Notes under the pieces: model-generated | Databases searched by the model: none | What the model saw: only the letters and a program-made list of their open reading frames with translations | What the model was told of the DNA's origin: nothing | Part shown: positions 1 through 10,797 of the stretch, piece by piece | How positions within the stretch are numbered: the stretch's first letter is position 1 | Layout: each line of letters starts with the position of its first letter | Program-made: the position numbers and the translations under genes | Assembly: GCA_025094145.1 (NCBI GenBank) | Contig: JALLLS010000047.1 | Span: forward strand, 217,956-281,955 | DNA length: 64,000 nucleotides | Reading direction: 5' to 3' | Source of the DNA: Spinellus fusiger | Taxonomy: Eukaryota > Mucoromycota > Mucoromycetes > Mucorales > Phycomycetaceae

Positions 1-93
1 GATACTAAGTCCATAAATAAAGATCGATGAGATACTAAGTCCATAAATAAAGATCAATGAGATACTAAGTCCATAAATAAAGATCGATGAGAT
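1..93. repeat. 30-bp tandem repeat, just over three copies
   Basis: A 30-bp unit beginning GATACTAAGTCC is repeated head to tail from the first base; copies differ by single substitutions (for example GATCGATGA versus GATCAATGA). The array is cut by the window edge, so its full length is unknown. Confidence 0.95.
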
Positions 94-747
94 ACAAGGC
101 TAAGATATATGATAAAAACAACGTGGCAAAGATAGGAATATACATCTTCAATATATTTAGGGAAAAACTAGACAGATGATATTTAAATGAACTAAAAACT
201 AAGGTCTCCATACTTTTATTGGTTATAGTAAAGTAGTAAAGTGACCTAAATTTATGCAGAATTAGTTCAATGCGATATATTTATAGAGCAATAGAAACAA
301 GTACTACCACTATGTGAGATAATGATAACATATTAGTTAAAATTATATACAAAGTTAAGTGTACATGGTTAAGAGTACTTTTTTTTAATAACATAAATAT
401 ATAAAACACTATTTCCTTCATTTAATGAGGGACTAAGGCCAATATCAATAAAAATTAATGTAGATTTACTTGAGAAAAGGTATATAAAACAAATGAAAGT
501 TGTTGCTCTGAATTTAAAATGGTTATAGTATTTGCTCATATCATAGTATATCATCTATAAAATTAAATATATATTACATAGCATGAAGACTAAACAAGAA
601 ATTAATTACTTTTAGCTAAAAACAGTATAGCCGGATAAAGGGCTTAGATAAAACAAATTGCTATAGTTAATTTTTTTTGTAACAAATTGCTATAGTTAAT
701 AAATCTACAAACATTTATTATTTATTATAATTTAAAACTCAATAGAG
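94..747. other. AT-rich intergenic region, nothing recognised
   Basis: Very AT-rich sequence without a credible coding region. A short direct repeat of AACAAATTGCTATAGTTAAT occurs around 654-702. I see no RNA gene or transposon end. Confidence 0.6.
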
Positions 748-756
748 TATAAAAAG
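748..756 (+). promoter_or_regulatory. TATA-like box upstream of the P450 gene
   Basis: TATAAAAAG lies about 45 bp upstream of the P450 start codon, a plausible core-promoter position if the 5' leader is very short. It is an inference from position and consensus only. Confidence 0.4.
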
Positions 757-799
757 CGTTTGAAATGACACTATATTACACTGATCTACTTTTTCTTAA

Positions 800-2552
800 A
801 TGCCTTTATTCCAGGTAGATCTCTCACAGCAGCTGGCCCTCGCATTGTTTGTTGGTGCTGCTGCCAACTATCTCTTCCGTACATTATACTATGGTTTTTC
901 TAAGCAGAAAATCAAAGAACTTCCACCTTATGCACCAGGAATCCAACCAGTTATTGGCCACTTATTCCGTATGGCCGAGAAAAGAGCCCCTCAAAAAATA
1001 TTCACTGAATGGAGCAAGAAAATTGGTCCAGTCTTTATTGTTCAGATGGGAGAAAATCCGTGGCTTATTCTAAACAGCGTGGATGCAGTACGCAGCCTTA
1101 TTGTTGATCGAGGGGCTATCTATTCATCAAGAGACGTGTCACCTTTGATAACAAACGTCTTGTTTCATGGAAGTATGTACAAATAACTTGGGTGAACATA
1201 ATGTATTAACTATTTCTCAATAGAGGAAGCTGGTGGAGGCTTTGCCTTTTATACCAATGGAAAAGAGTGGAGAGACATGCGTAAACTTGGTAAATTTAAA
1301 AGAAAGAAAGAAATAATAGAGAATAGCTTTGATATTGACATCCAGTTTAGTCTATAGTGCTTTAACAAAACCAAAGATAAAATCATACCAGCATAACATT
1401 GATGAAAGACGTGATGATTTCTTTTTTCAATTAAGAAAGAAAACACAGAACGGCGAGGCAGTTGATATTGTGGATCTTAGCATATACTTCACCATGACCA
1501 CCATGCTTTCTATTATGTATGGAAGTGATGCTTATGTCTATGACTTTGAAGATCCCGAGCTCTACAGAATATTCGAACAGTCTAATGAAGCCATGAATTC
1601 CTCAAGCATCAGCGAAGCAATCCATAACTACTTTCCCAGTATTGCCTTCCTTGTTCCCGAAAATATTAAAAAATACACGGATATCTACAAAATCACTAGT
1701 GTTTTCTATAACAAGCTAGTGAATGAGTTTCGAGAAAGGCTTGAGGAAAACCCCGACAATGTCAAACCATGCGTTCTTAAGGAAATACTACAGATAGACA
1801 GTCAGATGGACAACATACGTCTCATAGATATCATAAGTCTGTCTGTGAGTGCTGGTAAGTTGGACATGTAGAACCAAATTATATATTGACACACCAAATA
1901 CATTAGGTACTGAGACTACTGCAGGCACACTCCAGTGGTTTGTTGCAGTAATGGCAAATCAGCCTGAAATTCAGGAAAAGGCATATGAAGAAATTGTAAA
2001 GACTATTGGAAAATACAAAATGCCTGGAGCAGATGATGGTAAGATAAGGCTACTCTTGCCAAGTTGTTTAATCTAATACATTTGTCAGCTGCTAAGCTAC
2101 CCTATATTCAATGTATTATTTATGAGGTTTTACGCTGCCACCCAACTGCACCCTTGGCAATTCCTCATTGTACAACTGAGGACGATATATATGGCGATTG
2201 GGTTATTCCCGCTGGTACTAGAGTATTCATGAACCTGGATTCAATCAATTATGACCCAAAATACTACCATGAGCCTGAGAAATTCATGCCAGAGCGTCAC
2301 ATGTCTTTTGTCATGAACCCTGAAAAAAATATAGGCTATAAGCCTCACTGGTCTTTTTCGGCTGGTCGTCGTATGTGTGTAGGCTATAATTTGGCAGAGG
2401 GCAATATCTTTATGATAGTCTCTGGTCTGCTTTCAAGCTTCTTCATCAAGCGCGAGACTGAGTCATTGATTGACCTTAGCCATCAGCGAGCTATTCACCA
2501 TGCTACATCTTGCCCTACTTCATACAAAGTGCATTTCATACCTAGAAACTAG
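800..2552 (+). CDS. Cytochrome P450 monooxygenase, five exons
   Basis: Exons 800-1172, 1224-1289, 1351-1854, 1907-2038 and 2089-2552 join in frame to 512 aa, a normal length for a microsomal P450. Residues about 9-25 form an N-terminal hydrophobic ER anchor. Exon 4 opens with the I-helix oxygen-binding motif (AGTETTAGT, from about residue 314). The K-helix ExxR is present (EVLR, about 371-374), and the haem-binding loop reads FSAGRRMCVG with the cysteine thiolate ligand at about residue 455. All introns are 50-61 nt with GT-AG ends. P450s of this kind hydroxylate small hydrophobic substrates using NADPH-P450 reductase; the substrate cannot be read from sequence. No neighbouring genes suggest a metabolite cluster, since the downstream kilobase is empty and then a transposon begins. 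Confidence 0.93.
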
Positions 2553-3690
2553 ACTCAATACTCCACATGTTTACCTTATTCATTGTTCAATATCGTGGCA
2601 TCTTTAAAAAAAATAGCTTTCATTTTCAACTGTCAAATAAAAACCAATCATCAATACAAAATGGCATACAAAAACACCTGTGAATCTTTAAATTCAAAGT
2701 TTTTTTTTTCCTTTACAGACTTCACTTCCATATTTCTACAACTACAGGTTTAGTTTATATCTTTTCTTTAAAAAATAATTGATTTTTTCCTTAAATCATC
2801 TAACAGTCATTATGATTTGTTTAAAAATGTTTCTCTTTTTCAAACCTGAATATAGAACACCTATAAAAATAGACTATTCACTTTGACATCCAACACCCTT
2901 TTTGTCTTTTAATTTGCTTTCACATTGGTAAGATAGCTTCCAAACACCTCATATTATTTATGACTCCGATATGTCATATTGTATTCTTAACATCACTTTC
3001 ATACTGCTGTCACTCTCGATTACTGGGGCAATTGACTTAAACACAGGATAATTAAATCAAAGGGTAAATATTAAACTTTATGTTTATTAATTCAAATTTC
3101 TCTGTTTAAAATAGGAAAAAAGACTAGCATATCCTGTAATTATTTTTGCTCTACTGTTTTTTATGCCTCATCTATGTAGAAAGAAAGCCTTAATGTCATT
3201 AATAATAAACTAATATAATGGAGGTTTCAGACTAAAGAAAGATAGAAACAGTGATTGAAAGTCTTAAAAATTATCTACATCCATTTTAGCAAACACTTTG
3301 ACAATGAGTTCATTATCTAAACCTTCAATAACTCTCTTCTTTATTTAGTGGACTTATAAGGTGATAATAATGCATGAGTACAGTATGAGAAAGAAGAAAT
3401 AAATTAGGTGTTGAAGTTCTTGTTTTTTGTGTTATTGTAATAGAGTTTTAAAGTTAAACTGTTCAATGCGTTTCAGCACATATATATAACACTCTCCTGT
3501 TTGCTTAAATCAGCTTTGAGTAAACATAAACATCTACTCTCTTAAAGTAGATAAATATAATATAATAAAATATATATAGACACAATTATAATGCAGTTTA
3601 TAATCATTTGATCAGGTTAAATATGCTCTCAATCCTTTATTGTCTTTCTATAAACATCATAGACAAAGTTAGAGGGTGTAATGAGTCTTA
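2553..3690. other. Intergenic region, nothing recognised
   Basis: About 1.1 kb of AT-rich DNA between the P450 gene and the first Tc1 element. No open frame longer than background, no RNA gene and no clear repeats. Confidence 0.6.
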
Positions 3691-5203
3691 TACAGTGTCC
3701 AGCATAAATTTTATAAACTTTTTCATTTTCCGACCTTTATTTTGCTCAAAATATACTCTTTTTTTTTAAAAAAACATTCCTCATTTCTTCTTTTTCCGCT
3801 ATAAGATCTATTATGTCTAACACTAATAAACAAGACACCAAACCTATTGGAGACAAGAAGAAAAATATCAACAAGTGAAGTCGTCAACTCATTGTTCAGG
3901 AGGCCACCGTAAATGGCACCAGCCAAGTGGACATTGCAGTCATGTTTGGCATAAGTGATTCTGCTGTCAGCCTCATTATGAAGAGATATAGGGGAACAGG
4001 CTGTTTCAAAGCAGAAATAGGTTTTAGAAGCAATTCTATTCTGAAGGAGAGGGACGAGAGAGAGGTTGGATGTAAAGTAGAAAGGGATTTATTCCAGACA
4101 ATAGATCAACTTTGCAAGCAGATGACTACCAAAGCATGCATGAGCACTTTTAGAGAAATGATAAAGAGGATTGGCCTGTCTTCTTTCAGGGTTGTTAAGA
4201 AACCTTCTCTCAGCATTAAACACAAGAAGTTGAGGATTAATTGGACTGGGACCTACATTCATTGGACCAGATAACTGTCTTCCAGTCTTCATCTGTCCAA
4301 TGAATCAAAGTTCCAGCTAATGAGCAACAACAGCCGTACCATATTAGTGCGCAGGAAGAAAGAGGGACTGCTCCCAAAGAATGTGAAGCCGATGATGAAG
4401 TTTGGTGGTGGTGGGGTGATGGTGTGGGGTTCTCTTTTCTGGTAAAGGTGTTGGTAGACTTGTTACAGTGGAGGGGTCCATCAATAGTGCCAAATACACC
4501 AGTATTTTAGAAATGGCCTATTGCCCCGAGCTGGCTCGTCTTTTCGGCACTGAATCCAGTGGTAGGCTATATTCTTCAAGAGGACAATGCCAGTTGCCAT
4601 ACTAGTAAGGAGACTAGGAAATGGAAGGATGAGAGAGGCATAGTCACTATAGAGGGGTGGCCCTCTCAAAGCCCTGACCTGAGCCCAATTGAGCATCTTT
4701 TGGAAGAGTTGGACAGAGCAGTTCGGAAGAGGATGACCCTCCAGGATCTGAAGGCTCTTCTGGTGCAAGAGTAGGACAAGATCCCCAAGGAGGTTACCAC
4801 CAACCTCATTAACAGTATGCATCGGAGATGTAGGACTGTTATAGAGGCCAAGGGTGAAAATACCAAATATTGAAGTTTTCCACCTAATAAATCTGTATTT
4901 ATTATCTTGTTGACCTTCTTTATACTTCATCCAATTTTCAAGTCTCTACTGTGTGTTCAATGTGTGTTTTTATTACAAGGAATAAGTATTTCCTATTACA
5001 GAAGTATACCGGGACATGAAAAATCTTCCTTATTATTTTGAAAGCCACTGTATTATCATGTTGACCTTCTTTATACTTTATCCAAATTTTAAGTCTCTAC
5101 TGTGTGTTTAATATGTGTTTTTATGATAAACAATAAGTATTTCCCCATACAAGAATTCATATCGGAAAATGAATTATTGATAGAGTCTACACTGGACACT
5201 GTA
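3691..5203 (+). mobile_element. Tc1/mariner-like element, copy A, inactivated
   Basis: A 1.51-kb element starting TACAGTGTCCAG and ending with the reverse complement CTGGACACTGTA, bounded by the TA target dinucleotide. The terminal match is short and the inner ends have decayed. It carries one transposase remnant (3813-4873) on the plus strand. Its 3' end abuts a LINE fragment (from 5212). From about 3900 onward, element plus LINE is almost identical to the inverted copy at 15409-17567, whereas the first 200 or so bases differ clearly between the two copies. Confidence 0.85.
3813..4873 (+). pseudogene. Tc1-type transposase pseudogene (copy A)
   Basis: The reading starts MSNTNKQDTK and follows a Tc1 layout: N-terminal helix-turn-helix (DIAVMFGISDSAVSLIMKRY), then the DDE region with QEDNASCH (second Asp) and SPDLSPIEH (Glu) 36 residues later, and a C-terminal MHRRCRTVIEAKGENTKY. 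Damage: a TGA about 14 codons in, a 35-bp segment at 4264-4298 in inverted orientation that breaks the frame, an Asn where the first catalytic Asp is expected (SNESKF), a further frame change after about 4440, and a TAG in place of a Trp codon at about 4772. It cannot encode active transposase. The Asp-to-Glu spacing (35 intervening residues) fits a DD35E rather than DD34E layout, with caution because the copy is mutated. Confidence 0.85.
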
Positions 5204-5211
5204 TTCACAAG

Positions 5212-5861
5212 CTTTGGCCCAGTTTGATAATACTGCTGAATTTCATTGATCGAGCCACGTCTACTCGAGACTTTAAGGTAGAGCCATCAGCTGGTAGCTT
5301 GCTCATTGAGACTGCTGATGGGTGTGTTGAGCGGGAACGCCAACGCCGCCATAGAGTGCAAAGACTTCTTCAGCAACAGACGCTGTATCCTCACTTCTCC
5401 TCCGATCTCTCCTCTACCACCCATTCTTAACCTGTTTAGCAAAGCCAGAAGCTGCTAGTGCAGTTGCTACATATATTCTCAGGATTGTTTGAATTGCTCC
5501 AAGTATCCCTCGTTGGATTTCAAATCACCACAGGATGACGGTTATCTTTTTGGTGTCCTGGTGTCCTTGCTGACTTTATGGCCTTTTCGATGTCTATTCA
5601 TAATTTTCATTTTACCATCATTTCCCACTTTTCATCATTTTTTCCCTTATTTGAGGTTTTGTGTTTCTCTTGTCCTTCTGTCTCTCATTCTTCTGCATTT
5701 ATTTTTTTCCACTTTTGTATTTGAAGTGTTTCTATGTATATCTTTTTTCTTTTCTTTTCTTTTCTTTTTCTTTTTTCAAACGATCTCACAGGGTGGCTAA
5801 TATGCTCAATGCGCGAATAACAACCAACACCCAAAAAATAAAAAATTACTTTGAACTGTAT
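5212..5861 (+). mobile_element. 5'-truncated LINE (non-LTR) 3' end, copy A
   Basis: Begins CTTTGGCCCAG immediately downstream of the Tc1 copy A flank and ends ...TTGAACTGTAT. It holds the last codons of a reverse-transcriptase-type ORF (LLNFIDRATSTRDF...SSTTHS, stop near 5430), then a pyrimidine-rich 3' UTR with (CTTTT)n. The same segment recurs at 15409-16058 (-) and inside 17568-18502 (+). Assignment to a LINE rests on the longer copy at 17568, which contains a zinc-knuckle-like motif. Confidence 0.7.
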
Positions 5862-7951
5862 CTTTGAGATACAAGTTCTATGTAAATACACTATCTCTCA
5901 GTATTTTTCAGGTTTCACAGCATAAACCTTATTAGCTTCATGACTCGAACCAATTCATAAAAAAAGACATCTCTTAGCAACTTGAACCTACAATGTTATC
6001 TAGTACTTATGTTATTATTATTATCTTAATTTCAAAAAGGTATGTCGTGTTTATTTTCAACAAATATTTAATCTTACTCTAGAGTCTACCAAGTCTTGTA
6101 CTATCATAGTGAAAGATGTATTTACTTTTGATAGGCCTGCTGTACGAAATCAATCGATATGTATACTCAGCTAGAAAACAGTGCTAGAAGAAAGCTATTA
6201 ACAAAGTAAGATAAAATAATATATTCTGATAACAATCTTTTAATAATGTTTCCATGATAAGAGACGTCTATTGTCTATTGGATAGAGAATGCTAAATGCT
6301 TTGTTTTTGTTTAATTTTTCCATAATATAGTGACATCCTATTTTTATTTGAAAGAATAATTAAAGAAAGGTGCTTGAATAAATACTTATTTTTTCTATCA
6401 ACAAAGTTACACCTCATGTGTGTTCATAATAAATTTATGAGGACACTATTTACATATGCCACCAAAATAATGTATAGTGTTTTTATATATATATATCTTT
6501 TTACATACTCGATTATTTGCTTTATAATAACACACTATTTTTGTTTAGTATATTACTCTAGGCTAATGTTTACATCTTGAGGTCTATCCTTAAGTGTTTG
6601 AAGAGGAAAGATAAACAAACAAAAGAATTGATAATCATAAATATAATCATTTATTCTACAACATATTTAGTTATAGTTTTTCATATATTATCTCTTATTA
6701 TTCTAATACATGTATTTATGTATTCAATAATAATAATAAAGTATAGTTCATTAATTAATATTCATAAAGAGATTTACAGTATCTCTGGTGTACCTGTATC
6801 AGTTCTCTTTGTAAAAGTTAATTACTTTGAATTTATTAGCATAAACAAAAATAAATAAACATTCATATTCGGTCTATTAGAAGAGAAACCAATGAAAAAA
6901 CATACTTATAGTATGTAGTGTTAAGGATTAGAGTCAGAGTCAGGGCCTAAGTTTAGATGATGGGCATTGTTGAGGGTTCATAGCTATATTTTCTATTTTC
7001 TATAATATTTTTATGATATTAGACACCTTGGAAAATTTGAGATATATAACACATACACTGATTTATTTTTACAACACAAAGGCATAGTTTGAGATTAACT
7101 TGAGACTAGATAATCTTTTACTTAAGAGAAAGATAGTCAATAGTATCAACAGATGTCCAAACCATATTATCAATAATGAAACAAAAAATTAGCATAGGAT
7201 GGTGATAGTATAAAAGAGAGAAAAACTATTTTTGAACAAATAGAATTATAGAATAGCCAAAATAGTTTTACCATCATTAAAGTAACTATCAAGGATGACT
7301 CTAACATTTCAAATTTCTCGTAGCTTTTTTCATTTGTTCACTATACTTCTCCATGACTAGAACTTGGTTAATTATTAATAAAATAGATTGGTTCTAAACA
7401 TTCAATAAATATAGAAAACATTATCTGTAAAACAACAGAAAAATTTGATTGAGAAATGTTTAGTACTTTGTATTTCCTAATTCTTTAACATTTCCTAGTT
7501 AAAAGAGTAGCCGAAATTTTAAATGTTATGAGTGTTTGCTGGCCACTTTATTTTACCTCCGAATATACACTAAAAGTCACCTTTTTTTGTTTTTGTTTCA
7601 AGAGGTTAAAATCACCATTGCTATACATTCTATTTATGCCAAGTGATTGCTAACTGAAACAACTCATTTTTATTCTGGTTTGTGCCTGTGTCATAAGAAT
7701 AACCATGTTAGTATCTATTTCTGCCTAACACCACAAATCAATAATATTTTTGACACTTATCTCAGCCAAATTAGGCTTTTAAACATTTCTTACTCATCTG
7801 AACCAAAGAAAGTTATTTTAGAATACTACAGTTATCAAAGATTTAAAAGCAGATTATCTCTTTGCATATTACACCAGATTCCTGTTATGTGCAACAATGA
7901 GAATGTATAAAAGAGATGCATGTTGTTGATTAAGTCATTATACAAAAAAAA
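5862..7951. other. AT-rich intergenic region, nothing recognised
   Basis: About 2.1 kb between the LINE fragment and the methyltransferase gene. Only short frames without recognisable protein signatures; some (ATT)n/(AAT)n runs near 6720. No RNA gene seen. Confidence 0.55.
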
Positions 7952-9130
7952 ATGTCTGTAGATACCTACCCAGCTAAAATATCCAGTCAAGAAAAAGTAT
8001 ACGAAGATACAAAATATTGGCTTCCTCCATCTGAGTCTGATCAAGAAAGACTAAGACTTGTAAGTTCTTTGGAAAGTACTCCACTTAATAACATTATTTA
8101 TCCAAAGTTAAACGAACACCACCGGTACATATATAAAGGGTTTGTATAAACAAAAGATTGGAGTCAGATTAATGAAAGGTCTTCAGAAATGTTTTGAGCT
8201 TGTCCCGTGAGTTGGTATCTTTTAAAAAGGGTACAGTAGTTTTGGACATTGGCTATGGCTCAGGCAGCTGGATTATGGTAAGATTCAAATGAAATCAAAC
8301 CTTCTAGTGCTGAATCGATCAAAAATGAACATAGGAAATGAACCAGGAATTCCCTGATTCAAAGTACGTTGGTGTTGACATCTCTGGCGCAGTTCCTAAT
8401 TTCAAGGCTTCTAATGTCACCTACGAGTTTGGAGATATCACTAAAGGCCTGAAATACCCTGACCAAAGCTTTGATTTTATAAATGTCCGCCTTTTGATCT
8501 ATGCATTAAGCATAGATGAGTGGCATACCGCATTGAAAGAAGTTAGTCGTTTGCTTAAACCTCATGGATGCGCTCAGTTTATGGAGTGTCAGGACATGGT
8601 ATAGTATTTACTCTACATGTGCACTTTACAACATCTAATCACCTCATCCCATAGCCAGTAGATCCTAAAAGACGTGATGCTTTTGATACAGCTGGTAAGT
8701 CCATGCATATTATTAATCAATAAAAAAACTATGAGTGTTAACAAGTCATCCATTTAGTATTTACTGCCGCAACTAAACTTGGTCAAGACCCAATGATTAT
8801 TCACAACTTCGAAAGATACGCTAATGACTGTGGAATGAGAGTCATTCAAAGAGATCAACGTCACATTTTTAAGGGTAGGTATTAGGTGGTCCATTCCTAT
8901 TTTATTACAAGAAAATACTAAAAATAATTATACTAGGTGAAGAGTACTCCAGAATGGACTTATTCAGCAGAATGTGGGAGCTCACTCATGAGGCATTCTT
9001 GTTAAATATTGGCCCTATTCTCGGAGTCCCGGAGGAGAATTACAAGTCACGTGCTAAGCAACACGTTAAGAATCAAATTGAAAACAATCAAGAGTTTATT
9101 TGGTGTGGTTTTTTGGTTTGCAATAAGTAA
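7952..9130 (+). CDS. Class I SAM-dependent methyltransferase, six exons
   Basis: Exons 7952-8139, 8187-8277, 8335-8598, 8655-8694, 8758-8874 and 8937-9130 give 297 aa in a continuous frame. The SAM-binding motif I is VLDIGYGSGSW (about residues 82-92), followed by the acidic end of strand 2 (YVGVDISG), the motif around FGDITKGLKYPDQSFDFINVR and the motif at EVSRLLKPHGCAQFMEC, all in canonical order for a Rossmann-fold methyltransferase of the Methyltransf_25/UbiE type. The substrate is not evident. Such soluble methyltransferases are commonly expanded in Mucorales, and no biosynthetic partner sits next to it. The start is the first in-frame ATG after an A-run and gives a typical polar N-terminus. 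Confidence 0.88.
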
Positions 9131-9309
9131 TTCATTAGCATCAGAATCCTTCAAACAAATATAATTTATCAACAAGGTTCAAAATAAAATATTTAAAATA
9201 AAAAAAAGGCATTTTGGTGTAAAAAGAAGAAGATATAAGTTAGTCTATTGCCATTTCAATATATTACACACATCTTATAATATCTTTATACAATGAGTTC
9301 TAAAAACAC

Positions 9310-9480
9310 CTGCAAGGTTTAGATTTTTCGACCAAAAAGTTTATTCAGTTGCTTTAGTGTAGAATTTACTACTATGTATCGTATTCTGAAGAGATACAGA
9401 GAATGGAAGAATTTAACTTCTGGAAAATATACTGAGAGAAAGCCTATTCTCACTGAAGGAAATATGAAATAAGCATTTCA
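9310..9480 (+). pseudogene. Possible transposase helix-turn-helix remnant
   Basis: A short plus-strand reading, MYRILKRYREW followed by a GKYTERKP segment, resembles the recognition helix and linker of Tc1-type transposase DNA-binding domains. Nothing downstream (9481-9620) continues it and no inverted ends were found. The sequence between the methyltransferase and the RRF gene is otherwise empty. Confidence 0.3.
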
Positions 9481-9620
9481 AGAGGTAGCTCAAGATTTCT
9501 TTTAGATATTGAATAAAAATAAATTCATATACTGGCAGAGTTAGAAGAATTCACAAAAAAAACTTTATTTTCTTTGCATAAACTATTTATTTATTGCTTT
9601 TGTAATTTGGATTATTATTT

Positions 9621-10634
9621 TTATGTTTGAACATCCTTAATTTTTAATTTTACCAACTCATCAATTGATTTGTTGTGTTTATCTGTCAGTGTTTGAACCT
9701 ACGAATAAATAAACATTGAAATTAGCTCACTTTTTTTTTTTCACAATTAAATATTTATCTATTCACTCACCAACTTCTCCAACTTCTTGATTGTATCTTC
9801 TGAGTGTGACTTTGAGTCCTGCTTCAATTGCTTCATACCATCTTGACGTAATACTCTTATTTTGGCTTTTGCTTGTTCACCCGACTGAACTACAAGTTTG
9901 GCCATCTTCTCACGACTTTCTTTGGTAGGCCTTTATAAAACATGAATTATTATGATTATGATCTAAAATACAAAAGATGAGTAGCACTTACTTTGGAATA
10001 GGAACACGAATCAACTTGTTATCTGTCAGAGGATTAAGGTTCAAATCGGATTCTCTTATGGCTTTTTCTATAGCTGATACATACTGTACTACATAAGTGT
10101 CATATCAAATTACTTTGATCTGTCTTACATCTGTATCATGCACTGTTACTTGCAATGTTTGAGGATCACGAATTGTTACTTGAGCCAAGTCCCGTAAGCC
10201 ATAGGTCTCAGTCTCGATGTGGACACGGACTGAATCCAACAATGCTATTATCATTCTATTAGCTCTTTTCCTGCTATTCAAAGTAGTTATTTTTCTCTTT
10301 ATTTTCTACCTGGATTGGCACGACCAATACGCATTGAGCTCAGTTGCTCTTTCAAATGTGTGTCGCACTGGTCCATACGCTCTTCAAGTTGCTTCTGGTT
10401 AAAAGAAGGTGCTGTCTCCTCTTCTTCCTTGTCATTGAAGCCTCCCTTTTTCTTTCCACTCGTTTTCTTTGCATAACCACGGGTGGCCATAAGTGGAGTA
10501 GTAGGAAGAAGTGTAGCAATAGGAGCTACTGACAAGAAGGGTCGTATTCTCTGACGCATACTCAGTGAGCCCACTGCAGCCATTGCACTTTGTCGACTCA
10601 AAAGTGTTCTCAAAATACGTGTGCTAGTTGCCAT
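9621..10634 (-). CDS. RRF1: Mitochondrial ribosome recycling factor
   Basis: Minus-strand exons 10634-10310, 10244-10129, 10083-9992, 9930-9771 and 9698-9621 encode 256 aa. Residues 1 to about 70 are Arg/Ser/Thr-rich with almost no acids ([18 protein letters not shown]...), as expected for a mitochondrial presequence. The RRF fold follows: [69 protein letters not shown], and a C-terminal helix ending [12 protein letters not shown] splits post-termination mitoribosomes together with mitochondrial EF-G2. The enlarged N-terminus relative to the bacterial protein (about 185 aa) agrees with organellar targeting. Its 5' end faces away from the M24 peptidase gene, about 160 bp from that gene's stop codon. 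Confidence 0.93.
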
Positions 10635-10797
10635 TCTATCAATAACAGACTCTATAAAACCCCTTTCTTTCTTTCTGTCTCTACTACTGTAGAATAAAAC
10701 AAGGCAGTTGCTTTGTAAAACACAAGAGTAAAGGTAAATTTTATTTCAGGGGCAACAATAACAAGTCACATCCAATAGAGGGCCACACCCAATTTTC

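Noticed and set aside
4481..4930. 149-codon minus-strand frame, repeated at 16340-16789
   Set aside because: It is the antisense shadow of the Tc1 transposase; its conservation between copies reflects DNA identity, and it has no protein signature.
5489..5800. 103-codon Phe/Leu-rich frame (also at 15452 and 18132) that could pass for a membrane protein
   Set aside because: It lies in the pyrimidine-rich LINE 3' UTR, after the stop of the LINE protein; hydrophobicity comes from the T-rich sequence.
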